Assembly: GCF_006346335.1 (NCBI RefSeq)
Contig: NZ_VDMC01000017.1
Span: 1-45,896 of the forward strand
Origin: Aequorivita sinensis
GTDB lineage: Bacteria > Bacteroidota > Bacteroidia > Flavobacteriales > Flavobacteriaceae
Length of the DNA: 45,896 nucleotides
Reading direction: 5' to 3'
The translations under genes were made by a program, and so were the position numbers. The stretch's first letter is position 1. The number at the start of each line of letters is the position of its first letter. Under the pieces are notes generated by a model. The model saw only the letters and a list, made by a program, of their open reading frames with translations. It did not search any database and had not been told where the DNA came from. This document shows positions 33,911 to 42,806 of the stretch, piece after piece.

Positions 33911-34352
33911 GTTTTGTGCTGATAAAATCGAGATTGTCGATTTCAGGATTATTAAGGGACAAATAGAAAGCCCTTTTGAGTTTGACATGTCGGCTATTGA
34001 CGGTCATACTTTTAATGTTGAATTTCGGATGGGGTTCAATATTCAAGAATCTCTTGTAAAGGCAGATTTCAAGGTGTTTGTGGAGACAAAATCGACAGTT
34101 TCCACCGCTGAGGAAGCTAAGGGTAGTTTTCATTTTGTTTACACTTATTATATCCATAATTTAGAGGAACTTGCCACTAATAATTCCGAAGGTTTATTGG
34201 ATGTAGATATTAATTTAGGGAATGCATTAGCTGCTATTTCTCACTCCACTTCAAGAGGTGTACTAATGACACGTTTTCAAGGGACGGCTTTAGAAAGTTT
34301 TATTATGCCGGTAATTGATCCTAAAGAGCTATTGAAACGTGACCTAGAGTAG
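33897..34352 (+). CDS. SecB-like chaperone of the toxin-antitoxin-chaperone operon
   Basis: A 151-residue protein with a SecB-type beta-sheet pattern (FEFDMSAIDGHTFNVEFRMG, LVKADFKVFVETKSTV, GSFHFVYTYYIHNLEEL) and the helical C-terminal part (ALAAISHSTSRGVLMTRFQGT, then SFIMPVIDPKELL). This matches SecB-like chaperones that protect TAC antitoxins. It overlaps the antitoxin gene by 14 bp. General SecB export function is unlikely for this copy. Confidence 0.75.
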   Translation: MQESKFCADKIEIVDFRIIKGQIESPFEFDMSAIDGHTFNVEFRMGFNIQESLVKADFKVFVETKSTVSTAEEAKGSFHFVYTYYIHNLEELATNNSEGLLDVDINLGNALAAISHSTSRGVLMTRFQGTALESFIMPVIDPKELLKRDLE

Positions 34353-34450
34353 TTTTTTTAATCATTTTTAAAATTATTTTTCTCTTCCTTCACAATTAAA
34401 GTTCATTCAAATACAACTAAAGCTTATAGAGTTCAAAAATCTATTTGTTT

Positions 34451-34478
34451 TCGGGAGAGGACGTAGGTACTAGCGATG
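34451..34478 (+). repeat. Weak REP-like remnant
   Basis: GGGAGAGGACGTAGGTACTAGCGA keeps the GTACTAGCG end of the palindromic unit but has lost the paired arms. It lies in the 188-bp gap after the chaperone gene. Confidence 0.35.
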
Positions 34479-34540
34479 GATAGATAGATGTACAATCTAA
34501 ACTTGGTCACACTGTCAGATAAAATTCAAAAAGTTTTATA

Positions 34541-35041
34541 ATGGAAGATATATTTTTAAATCCAAAATTGAAGGATTACTATATGGAGGACTTCAATAAT
34601 TTGTTAATGATGGAGGAGGGGTTCTGGGCGTTAGATAATGGGTTTTTAAAAGAAAAGTTGATTGAAATTAACTCTAATCCTAATATCCAGACTTTATATT
34701 CAAAGTATGGAATTCAAGGTCCTGATGATTCAGAATCCTATATTGAGCTTGCCTTCACCCAAAATATAGAGCTTAAAATTTTTCGGTCTATTCTTCCAAA
34801 TCTTATAGCAAAATATAGTTCTATTACAACGAATCTATCGAATTGTTATTATAGATACTCGACTCCAAGGGACAATGGCAACTTTAGTATTAGGGATAAA
34901 AGAGGTATAGGTTGCCTAGACAATAAAGATTATTTTAGAATAAATACAATTAAAATTCACTTAGAAGCCTATAATATTAAAACTAAAAATGAATTTTGGC
35001 AGGATCTTGCTTTAGCGTTATCTGAGTTGAAAGCGGAATAG
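34541..35041 (+). CDS. Hypothetical protein
   Basis: A 166-residue soluble protein. The N-terminal half is helical (MEDIFLNPKLKDYYMEDFNN) and the C-terminal half has strands and an FWQDLALALSELKAE end. ORF quality is good; family not recognised. It stands alone between repeats, consistent with single-gene cargo. Confidence 0.6.
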   Translation: MEDIFLNPKLKDYYMEDFNNLLMMEEGFWALDNGFLKEKLIEINSNPNIQTLYSKYGIQGPDDSESYIELAFTQNIELKIFRSILPNLIAKYSSITTNLSNCYYRYSTPRDNGNFSIRDKRGIGCLDNKDYFRINTIKIHLEAYNIKTKNEFWQDLALALSELKAE

Positions 35042-35190
35042 GTACTGACGCAATACAAATGTCCTCCTACCAGTATTTCTACTAGGGAATACATAGTGAT
35101 TTTGGGGGAATTAAAGAGGCTAAACTATTTACTTTAACTTGGCTCGGTAGATGTTACTTTTAAAAACTAGGTAACTGATCAACGAAGAGG

Positions 35191-35231
35191 AACGCGATAC
35201 TCCTGAAATTTCGGAAACGCACAAGGGGGGG
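35191..35231 (+). repeat. REP-like palindromic unit variant
   Basis: AACGCGATACTCCTGAAATT TCGGAAACGCACAAGGGGG-type sequence resembles the unit at 9169-9206, which also has an inner CCGAA..TTCGG arm. It lies in the 266-bp gap 35042-35307, which holds no gene. Confidence 0.5.
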
Positions 35232-35307
35232 CTTCATTCTTGAAAATTTTTCACTGGTAATTTTTGTCAAAATTTATGTTTTGAAAGGGTATAGTAAGAT
35301 TATGCCT

Positions 35308-35718
35308 CTATGAGAAACTATTTAGTAAGTTAATTAAATCTTGAATATCCTGCTCTTCCTGGGATTGATGACGTTTGTTGGATTCATCTGGAGTTTCGAC
35401 TTGGCAAGTATTAATAATCCAATCTTTATAGAGTGGCGCTGTTTCTAATAAGTGGAGTAATGAGGTACGAATTTCGTGTTCGCAATAGACCGTAAAAGTA
35501 AGTGTAGATGGTCCATCATTGTTAGTTGGTATATTTAGTAGCGGTTTAATTCTAGGATTGTAATATTCTATATGCTTATTAAGCCAGTACAATAGCTCTT
35601 TTTGTTCAGTCTTAGGGAGTGTGTGAATTTGTTTGAGCTTATTTTCGTTGTCGGAGAACCATGGCCAGAAAGAGGGAGTTTTCATTTTTTTTAACTTTAT
35701 TATTTTTGTCGTAGCCAC
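35308..35718 (-). CDS. Hypothetical protein
   Basis: A 136-residue protein; the ATG at 35685 (MKTPSFWPWFSDNENK) is a more natural start than 35718, where the extra 11 residues are basic filler. It has FWPWF near the N-terminus, PSTLTFTVYCEHEIR in the middle, and a polar acidic tail (ESNKRHQSQEEQDIQDLINL). Family not recognised. Confidence 0.55.
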   Translation of the reverse strand: MATTKIIKLKKMKTPSFWPWFSDNENKLKQIHTLPKTEQKELLYWLNKHIEYYNPRIKPLLNIPTNNDGPSTLTFTVYCEHEIRTSLLHLLETAPLYKDWIINTCQVETPDESNKRHQSQEEQDIQDLINLLNSFS

Positions 35719-35876
35719 TAACGTTTAGCATTCCGCTTAGGGGACTTTGGACACGGTGATCATAATGAATTTTTGTTTCTTTTTCGCTGAGGTTGATGGT
35801 GATGTGGGTTATCCTTCGACTGCGCTCAGAATGACAAGACCTTCGACTGCCCTTCGGCCCTTCGGCCCTTCGACAA

Positions 35877-35946
35877 GCTCAGGACAGGCAGCTCAGGACA
35901 GGCAGCTCAGGACAGGCAGCTCAGGACAAGCTGCTCTGAACAGGCA
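35877..35946 (+). repeat. 14-bp tandem repeat, five units
   Basis: Three exact units GCTCAGGACAGGCA followed by two degenerate ones (GCTCAGGACAAGCT, GCTCTGAACAGGCA). The array is GC-rich and preceded by the flavobacterial CTTCGACTGCGCTCAG repeat and by two CCCTTCGG units (about 35850-35870). The open frame through it (35747-35962) is compositional, not a gene. This block fills the gap between the hypothetical gene and the hipA remnant. Confidence 0.85.
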
Positions 35947-35987
35947 AGCTCAACAATCATAGAGAATTTTAGATTTAGTTTCTTAGG

Positions 35988-36260
35988 TTAATCTTTTGTG
36001 GTTTTAAAAGCTATTGAATTTAATTCTTGTTCAGCTCTTGAAATACCAAATTTCGTCGCTAATTTTCTCCGATCTGCCACAGCATTTAAGACCTCTTCCA
36101 TTATTTATGTTGCTCTTTTTTTTGAAAGTCTGAAAAACTCTGCTACTTCCAGGGCTAAGTTTAAGTCTAAGGAATTATCTTCATCAGAAATGTTCAGATT
36201 TAAACCTGTGCCAGTTTCAATTGGATTAATATCGTATGCTAAACCCTTGTTGCCATTTTC
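35988..36260 (-). pseudogene. hipA: C-terminal remnant of hipA
   Basis: On the minus strand the translation reads GLAYDINPIETGTGLNLNI then SLDLNLALEVAEFFRLSK, an in-frame stop at 36105-36107, then MEEVLNAVADRRKLA and ISRAEQELNSIAFK. This matches the C-terminal end of HipA kinases (the AYDINP motif and following helices). The first three quarters of hipA, including the kinase active site, are deleted; the junction is just after hipB. No function expected. Confidence 0.8.
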
Positions 36261-36270
36261 TGAATTTTAT

Positions 36271-36597
36271 TTATACATTTTCATCTTTTCCTTTTGGTGC
36301 TCTTTTTTTTGTGAAGATACGAGCATCTTGTAATTTCCTCCCTAATTCATCATCCTTGGCGAGAAGGAGAAAGTCTTTTTCTAAACCTAAGACTTGTAAA
36401 ACTAGGAGGTACGAACCAATACTTACCGTAGGTTTTCCTTTTTCAATTGCGGATAAAGTGGGTCTGCTAATATTTGCCCGTTCCGCTATTTGTTGGGAAC
36501 TAAATTTTCTTCTCAAGCGAGCGAGCTTAATATTTTCTCCCAATTTGTTGAGAATCTTTCTAGCTTTCGGTAAAATCACCATTTTCTTTTTAGTCAT
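36271..36597 (-). CDS. hipB: HipB-like XRE regulator, orphan antitoxin
   Basis: A 108-residue protein. The XRE helix-turn-helix spans about 18-75 (LGENIKLARLRRKFSSQQIA, ISRPTLSAIEKGKPTVSI), and the tail LGLEKDFLLLAKDDELGRKL is characteristic of HipB partners of HipA in Bacteroidota. The reading frame is intact although hipA is gone. An upstream palindrome (36608-36641) is its probable operator. It now likely acts only as an autorepressor or an anti-addiction remnant. Confidence 0.85.
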   Translation of the reverse strand: MTKKKMVILPKARKILNKLGENIKLARLRRKFSSQQIAERANISRPTLSAIEKGKPTVSIGSYLLVLQVLGLEKDFLLLAKDDELGRKLQDARIFTKKRAPKGKDENV

Positions 36598-36607
36598 AAC
36601 GTAAATT

Positions 36608-36641
36608 ATATTTTACAAATATAGTGTACTTTGTAAAATAT
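36608..36641. promoter_or_regulatory. HipB operator and promoter
   Basis: ATATTTTACAAA and TTTGTAAAATAT are perfect 12-bp inverted repeats separated by 10 bp. On the minus strand a -7 box TATATTTG (complement of 36616-36623) overlaps the arm closest to hipB, so binding would block transcription. Confidence 0.75.
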
Positions 36642-36731
36642 ATTTAACATTAATTGGAAAATTGACTTAGATTGTTGATTGTCAAATCTTTTCTTGGGTG
36701 GTCTTTATTTGAATGCCGTAGCGGTGATTTT

Positions 36732-37522
36732 TTAAATAAGATTTTTTTTCATTCGGTCTAGGGATTTGGTTTGGTTATTTTTCTGTGAGCGTATATCTAT
36801 GTAGGTGGGGTAGTTTTCACCAGGGTCAATATTTAGAACTTGCTGAAATAGGTCTGCTAAATCTTTTATATGTGAACTGCCTTTGTTGATTCTTCCCGTT
36901 TCGTGAAGTGTATAAATTAATTAAATCTGATTTTATCCCTGTCCAGTTCATATTTGATGAGGAGGAGGCTTTTGAAGTGATAAGCTAATTTAGAATTTTC
37001 AACTCATTATTGCGTTTTTTGATATGCAACTTATGGGCGAAAATTTTTGCTACAATAAAATCGTGGGAAGTAGAGAATACTTCATCAACACAATAGGGTA
37101 AAGCATCTGGATGAAACTTGATTATGCCATTGTAACGAAAAAAACATTCTGTATCTCTATCCGTTCTTTTGCGTTCTAAATATTGGTAGCATGCTTTATG
37201 TTTTATAAAATAGCTTTGATATTGCATTATGCGGTTTTCGATATGTTTTTAATCTTTTTATTACTGTTTTGGGGCCGGCTGGTTTGAGAGATATTCAGCA
37301 TGAGATAATATATCCAGTATCTCAGGGGTTTTGGTTTTATGGTCAAAAAAAAAATAGGAATTCCTCTGCAGAAGCTAAATAGCCATTGGATGTTATTTTG
37401 ATAGGTAGCTTTCACAATGTTTTTTTACTGTGGAAGATTGCCAATTCGATTTCCTCAAAAATATTTTTGGATTCGGAATTTATTTTTTGAATTTTCCGTA
37501 CCAAATTGGCTATAATTAGGTT
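36732..37522 (-). pseudogene. rteC: Frameshifted rteC gene
   Basis: Minus-strand frames show RteC pieces in order. N-terminal: KIQKINSESKNIFEEIELAI. Middle (an intact stretch of 80 codons, 36985-37227): FIKHKACYQYLERKRTDRD and DEVFSTSHDFIVAKIFAHKL. C-terminal: WTGIKSDLI, LHETGRINKGSSHIKDLADL and DPGENYPTYIDIRSQKN, stop at 36732. At least two frame changes and one stop separate the pieces. RteC is the excision regulator of Bacteroides-type conjugative transposons, so this is a relic of an integrated element. Confidence 0.75.
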
Positions 37523-37688
37523 TCAGTATTTTATGGTAGGTTGCGGTTGAAGTAATTTTAGTTTTATATAAATTGGGGCGTTCTTAGAAAACTGAGGTAG
37601 AAGGATATAATAAATAAACGTAAGGGATTTTCCCTACAAAAAGTAAGGTGAAACCATACTTTTCTTATTTTAAATATGGATATTATTA

Positions 37689-38417
37689 TTGGTCTGGAAA
37701 ATTACAGTTTTGATTACCATCTACACAATATCCGACAACTTAAAACTTGACGATTATATGACGGAATTTTGTTTAAATTCTTCGGATTATAAAATGGTGG
37801 GTAAATCAAAGGAATCAAGCTATTCCTTAGCGTCTCTAATAACTTATAATCCAAATATTATAGTGTTGGATTTGGATATTTTAGATATTGACTTTGAAGA
37901 AGAACCTATTTTAAAGAATAGGGTTTTTAGGAGTGCTTGTCTTATAGGTCTGACTTCTGATTATAAGAAAGCATTCTATGCCGTAAAAAATGGTTTTACT
38001 GATGTTAGAATTAAGCCTTTCTCAAGGGAAGCATTATTTGAATCTTTATCAATTTGCAGAAATCAAATTATCAAGGAAGAGCGCATTCTAAAAATTTCTT
38101 CACCGAAAGAGGCGTACTATCTTCGTGTATCGGAGATTCTTTATTTGAAAGCAGATAACAATAATGTTGATATCCATTTAAAAGACGGGAGGATACTACC
38201 TGTTTTTAATTCTCTCAAGCATTTTGAAAATAGACTATCGGCTCCCTTTGTGCGAATTCAAAGGAGCTATATTATAAATGCCTCCCAGATTTTTAGAATC
38301 AATCGTTGTAAGCATTTTATAATGCTAAAAAAAAGAAAGGAACGGATACCTTTTTCGGAGAAATATTTGAATAATATGGAGATTTTGGAACGCTTAGTTA
38401 GAAATCGTTCTTTTTAA
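37689..38417 (+). CDS. LytTR-family response regulator
   Basis: A 242-residue regulator. The receiver-like domain has NIIVLDLDILD (D61 or D63 as phospho-site), LIGLTSDYKKAFYAVKNGF and DVRIKPFSREAL, but lacks a clear N-terminal DD pair, so it may be degenerate. The LytTR domain covers about 140-235 (EILYLKADNNNVDIHLKDG, APFVRIQRSYIINASQIF). The TTG start at 37689 is uncertain; an ATG at 37676 lies in another frame and reads only 23 codons. No partner kinase beside it is intact. Confidence 0.75.
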   Translation: MVWKITVLITIYTISDNLKLDDYMTEFCLNSSDYKMVGKSKESSYSLASLITYNPNIIVLDLDILDIDFEEEPILKNRVFRSACLIGLTSDYKKAFYAVKNGFTDVRIKPFSREALFESLSICRNQIIKEERILKISSPKEAYYLRVSEILYLKADNNNVDIHLKDGRILPVFNSLKHFENRLSAPFVRIQRSYIINASQIFRINRCKHFIMLKKRKERIPFSEKYLNNMEILERLVRNRSF

Positions 38418-38637
38418 ATTTTACCATGGAAATTTGAGGTTATACCATTGGGAGTAATGGTTTCACAAATAACAGTTTAAAACTTACTTATATTATTGAC
38501 TTATTATTTTATCTTCGATGTAAGGAAGTTGTTCTTCTAGCTGGTATTCCCCAACTGGTTTTCCTTGTGCACGAGTGAATACTGATCATCAAAGCGGTGA
38601 TCTGAATTATCTATTATTTCATTTAAATAATTTTATC

Positions 38638-38871
38638 ATGAAAATTTTATCACTTTTATGTTTGATATTGCTATTATCGGGATTGTTTGTCCCGTGCACA
38701 CCTACCTCATTAACTAAAACCAACGATGTACCAACAGTTGTAAACACAGGAAATGATGACAGTGTAAGGCCCGATAACGATAAGGATCAAAGAATGACTT
38801 GTAACGTAGGGTCTATTTTTAAAGGGAAAGACTTAACTAAACTTTTGTTACCCTTATATGAATTGTTTTAG
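38638..38871 (+). CDS. Small exported protein of unknown function
   Basis: A 77-residue peptide from ATG 38638 with a hydrophobic signal (KILSLLCLILLLSGLFVP) and a polar mature part (NTGNDDSVRPDNDKDQ) holding one Cys. An in-frame start at 38575 would place 21 polar residues before the signal and is rejected. Family unknown; it may be debris related to the adjacent decayed kinase gene. Confidence 0.4.
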   Translation: MKILSLLCLILLLSGLFVPCTPTSLTKTNDVPTVVNTGNDDSVRPDNDKDQRMTCNVGSIFKGKDLTKLLLPLYELF

Positions 38872-38878
38872 AAGCGTA

Positions 38879-40255
38879 CCATTCTTTTCTTATTCGCAGC
38901 TTAGCAGTAGTTTCATTAAGTACAATCATTTTAAATTGTAATGAAAGAATTTTGGCTGTTGTGACAGCAATAACAAAAATAGATTCACTTCTTGCTAAGG
39001 CATGGATTCAAGATTAATCCCTGAAGAAAGATTGAAAAATCTAAGAGCTGGCTATCAACAAAATACTTTGGCTAAAAATGATAGTGTTCGAATGGTTTAT
39101 TATAGCAAAATTTAATGTTTGGCCGTTTTATAAAGCATTACAGCTAAAAGTAAGTATTGAAAATTTACAAGGGCTTGTGATAAGCCATATCCATCTTTCA
39201 CAATATTATTTGGCTGTAAGAGATACGGTGAAGGCCAAGACTAATACTGAAAATGCTTTTGATTTGGCAAATAAAATTTATTTAAAACGCGATGTATTGG
39301 AAGCTATTTTACTTTAAGCGGAAACGAATAGTGGAAGAAGCAACTATTATTTGAAGGAGTATATAAGACTTACCGAAGAACTAAATCGGAGAGAGGTTTG
39401 AAATGAATTTACCAGGATACACAGTGAAACCGATAGTTATATTCATAAAGCCAAAAGATTGGAAGGAACACGATTGTGGATAGTTATTGGTAGTATTTTT
39501 TTGATAACAATTTTGATTTTAATTGTGGTGCTTCTTAGGCAATGATCTCAAAATATGGCATTGGAATTTGAGGTTAAACTGCAACAAGGGGATGAACAGA
39601 TTTATTTATTGATTTGAAAGGAAATAGTAAGTTTATAGTAAGGGAAGCTTGATGAAAGACCCAGAATTTCAAAAGAGTTATATGATGGGATTCTAGCAAG
39701 AATTTTTGGGATTATATTGAATTGGGAGCTATTAAAGGTAGTAGGGAAAAGGGAGGTTATAGAAACGCATTGGAAGTTGCTTAATCATTTAGATTTGGTA
39801 GAAAGAGAAATGAGAAAAATTAGCCACAACTTAAGAAGTGAGATTATGCTGAGTGATACAAGATGTAATCGATGGATGGAACCGTTTATTAAAGAGAGGG
39901 GCGATAATGGCGGTTTTGAATATGAATATTATGAAAATTCTAGAATAGAATGGGGAGGGTTTTGATGATTATTTTTAAACCAATATTTATAGAATCTTGA
40001 AGGAGGCGTTAAAAATTTTCATACAGCATGCGGAAGCCTAACTAGTTTGTGTTTTCCTTAGAAAAGAAGGTGATTTTGTTAAATTGAAAACAAGTGATAC
40101 TGGAAAGGGTTTTATAAGTTCCATTCGCAAATGGGATTGGTTTGCGCAATATGAAATCTTGGGTAAAAAGGTTAAAAGGGATATTTAATATTTCCAATAC
40201 TGAAGGAAAAGGGACTGATATCATCGTAACAATTCCAATAAATGATAAATTATGA
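38879..40255 (+). pseudogene. Decayed TPR-type sensor histidine kinase
   Basis: Pieces of one kinase appear in order in changing frames with many stops: IDSLLAKAWIQD; a TPR stretch (LVISHIHLSQYYLAVRDTV, NAFDLANKIYLKRDVLEAI); YYLKEYIRLTEELNRREV; a membrane segment (WIVIGSIFLITILILIVVLL); the H box LVEREMRKISHNLRSE; and the ATP-domain end GIGLRNMKSWVKRL with NISNTEGKGTDIIVTIPI. The last piece ends in TGA 40253-40255, overlapping the start of the response regulator. The kinase cannot be made. Confidence 0.85.
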
Positions 40256-40935
40256 GTATAAAACAGTTAAATACGATAATTATAGATGACCATCCATTGC
40301 TTATTGAAGCTTATAGAAATTCTTTAATGGATATTGAGGCTGCCAATGCTACATGGAATTTTACTATTTCGGAAGCAAATAGTTGTGATACTGCTTTGGA
40401 ACTTCTTGATAGGTTACAGGCTACGGGACAGCATATCGATTTGGTTTTTTTGGACATAGAAATTCCAGCGTCGAATAAGGGGACTCATTTATCTGGAGAA
40501 GATATTGGTTTAGAGATTAGAGAACGTTTTTCAAATTCAAAGATTATTATAGCGACTACGTTTAGTAATAATTACAGAATACACACTATTTTTAAAAGCA
40601 TTAACCCAGATGGTTTTTTAATCAAGGGTGATATTAGTACGGGCATTTTATTACCAGCAATTCTAGATGTTTTGAGTGATCCTCCTTTTTACAGTAAAAG
40701 TGTACTGAAATACTTGCGGAAATCTATAAGTAATAATTTTTTACTTGATAAATGGGATAGGATGCTGCTGTATGAACTTTCGCAAGGAATAAAAATGAAA
40801 GAATTACCAGAAATATTACCTTTTTCTATTGCTGCTATCGAAAAGAGAAAGCGGCATATAAAATTACTTTTTGATATAGGAGAAGCGGATGACCGACAGC
40901 TTTTACTAAAGGCCCGGGAGCTTGGATTTATTTGA
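40252..40935 (+). CDS. LuxR/NarL-type response regulator
   Basis: A 227-residue regulator. The receiver domain has IIIDDHP (D12, D13), phospho-site D68 in LVFLDIEIP, ATTF and GFLIKGD. The C-terminal helix-turn-helix is of the LuxR type but diverged (YELSQGIKMKELPEILPFSI, AAIEKRKRHIKLLF). It overlaps the kinase stop by ATGA, so it was the kinase's partner. It remains fully open although the kinase has decayed, suggesting either recent loss or another phosphate source. Confidence 0.88.
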   Translation: MSIKQLNTIIIDDHPLLIEAYRNSLMDIEAANATWNFTISEANSCDTALELLDRLQATGQHIDLVFLDIEIPASNKGTHLSGEDIGLEIRERFSNSKIIIATTFSNNYRIHTIFKSINPDGFLIKGDISTGILLPAILDVLSDPPFYSKSVLKYLRKSISNNFLLDKWDRMLLYELSQGIKMKELPEILPFSIAAIEKRKRHIKLLFDIGEADDRQLLLKARELGFI

Positions 40936-40989
40936 AATGGTCTATCGCAAATTATTAAGGATTAATGGCATTTAGGATTGTGAAATGTC

Positions 40990-41049
40990 TGGACATAGGT
41001 CTTTTAGGCATAGTTCTTTTAGACATAGGACTTTTAGACGTAAGACATA
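40990..41049 (+). repeat. 15-bp imperfect tandem repeat
   Basis: Four units of the form TAGACATAGGACTTT (first TGGACATAGGTCTTT, last TAGACGTAAGACATA). Related words occur at 11055-11144. It lies in the 294-bp gap before the MauE-type gene, which otherwise shows no gene. Confidence 0.75.
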
Positions 41050-41229
41050 AGACTTCAACAATTATTTAAATTTTCTTACTTTTTCATTATTTCAATCTTA
41101 CTTATGGCGGAAATTCCTTACAAATAGAAAGGTTGAACCCTTCTAATAGTAAGGCAGAAACAACCTATGTTCGTTCTTTAGTTTGTTAACTTTATGAATG
41201 TTAAGTAGAGATAGTCTTAAGTTCAAAAA

Positions 41230-42720
41230 ATGACCTTTGTAAAATCCATATTGAAGTTTCTGAAAAAGCACTTTGTTAGTGGAGTATCTTATTTATTTGT
41301 CTTATTGTTTGTTTATGCTGCAGTTAGTAAAATTTTGGATTTTGAAACTTTTACGGTGCAATTGGCGCAGTCGCCGCTTCTTAGTGCGTATGCCAGTGTT
41401 ATTGCCTGGGCAGTTCCGGGTCTGGAAATTCTCATTGCCGTTTTATTGACAATTCCCAAATATAGGACGCTAGCTTTTAATGCTGCCTTTACCCTAATGA
41501 TGATGTTTACGGCCTATATTTATATCATTCTTAATTTCTCCGACTTTATCCCCTGCTCCTGCGGTGGGGTGCTGGAAAAATTGAGCTGGACGCAACATCT
41601 TATTTTTAATATTTTTTTCATAATCCTGGCGGGGGTGGCGGTCTTTTTTACTGCGCAAAGGAATAACAAAAAGACCTTGCTGATGCTGACCACCCTTGCC
41701 ATTTTTGGTGTTGGTACCGTTACGATATTGTTCGCCTTTTCTGAAAAGAAGATGCATCGGAACAATGCGTTTCAGCGGAGGTATATCCCTCATCCCATTG
41801 AAAAGATACACAGTTTTGACCTAAAATATAGTTCCTATTATTTTGCAGGGATTGGCAACGGCAAGGTCTATTTAGGGAATAGTACAGCTCCTCTTTTATT
41901 GACCTTGATAGATAGCAATTTTAAGGATACTACGACCACAATGATCCAATTGGACCAAATGGATCTTCCCTATCGCGCAGTTAAACTTCATGTTCTTCCG
42001 CCAGAATTTTACGTTACCGACGGCACCGTGCCCATAATTCTGCAGGGGAAAATAAGCGATTGGAAAGCAACCACAGAAATGCAAGATGACTACTATTTTA
42101 ACCACATTATACCTATTAACTCCAAAACACTAGCCCTTCAATCTACCAGTAGCGCAAACCGTGAGAACATACTTGGCGTAATTACTCTTGACGATTCCAT
42201 TAAAGGAATCTTTAGCAACCAACTCCTCGAAAAACAAATTGACGGCCGATTTGATACCGATGGCCGATTAATCTATAATGCCAATCTAGATAAACTCATA
42301 TTTACCTATTACTACCGTAATGAATATATGGTTATAAATCCCGATTTAAAGCTAGAACATCGCGGAAGAACCATTGATACCATTAGTGTGGCGCAACTCA
42401 ATATAGCAGAGAACAGCGCTAAGGGCCAACGTAAATTGGGTGGTAATACTGTTTTGGTGAATAGAAATACAGCCACCACAAAAGAACTTTTATTGGTCGA
42501 TTCCCCCCGACTCGGAAAGCTGGAGCCAGAGAATATGATCGACCAGGCTAATATAATAGATGTATATAGGCTCACCGACCAAAGCTATCAATTCAGTTTT
42601 TACTTATACAAACATGAAAATAACAAGGCACGCGAGATTTTAATAAGTAACGGAATGCTATATGCGCTCCAAGGTAATTATTTGGTGGCTTATAAAATTG
42701 TTGATAGACATTTTGAATAA
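41230..42720 (+). CDS. MauE/DoxX-type membrane protein with extracytoplasmic domain
   Basis: A 496-residue protein. The first 150 residues form a four- to five-helix MauE/DoxX-type membrane domain, including GVSYLFVLLFVYAAVSKILD and the redox-type motif IPCSCGG (C109, C111). After a further membrane helix (LMLTTLAIFGVGTVTILFAF) a beta-rich domain of about 300 residues follows (YFAGIGNGKVYLGNSTAP, LGVITLDDSIKGIF, GMLYALQGNYLVAYKIVD), resembling a propeller. MauE-like proteins take part in disulfide or electron transfer. The next gene encodes a Cys-containing exported peptide, suggesting joint function. Confidence 0.8.
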   Translation: MTFVKSILKFLKKHFVSGVSYLFVLLFVYAAVSKILDFETFTVQLAQSPLLSAYASVIAWAVPGLEILIAVLLTIPKYRTLAFNAAFTLMMMFTAYIYIILNFSDFIPCSCGGVLEKLSWTQHLIFNIFFIILAGVAVFFTAQRNNKKTLLMLTTLAIFGVGTVTILFAFSEKKMHRNNAFQRRYIPHPIEKIHSFDLKYSSYYFAGIGNGKVYLGNSTAPLLLTLIDSNFKDTTTTMIQLDQMDLPYRAVKLHVLPPEFYVTDGTVPIILQGKISDWKATTEMQDDYYFNHIIPINSKTLALQSTSSANRENILGVITLDDSIKGIFSNQLLEKQIDGRFDTDGRLIYNANLDKLIFTYYYRNEYMVINPDLKLEHRGRTIDTISVAQLNIAENSAKGQRKLGGNTVLVNRNTATTKELLLVDSPRLGKLEPENMIDQANIIDVYRLTDQSYQFSFYLYKHENNKAREILISNGMLYALQGNYLVAYKIVDRHFE

Positions 42721-42806
42721 ACGAATTTTCTTGCAAGAACAGGGATGAGATCGAAAACCTGTAGAAGAGAGTAGGTCAATATTTATAAATTTAAATTTTA
42801 GAAATC

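Noticed and set aside
35747-35962. 71-codon open frame upstream of the hipA remnant
   Set aside because: Its second half is the translation of GC-rich tandem repeats (SSGQAAQDRQ-like); there is no protein signal outside them.
37227-37415. 62-codon minus-strand frame as a separate gene
   Set aside because: It lies within the span of the rteC pseudogene and contains part of its decayed N-terminal half in a shifted frame.
39717-39965. 82-codon frame with a histidine-kinase H box as an independent gene
   Set aside because: TPR, membrane and ATP-domain pieces of the same kinase surround it in other frames, so it is a fragment of one pseudogene.
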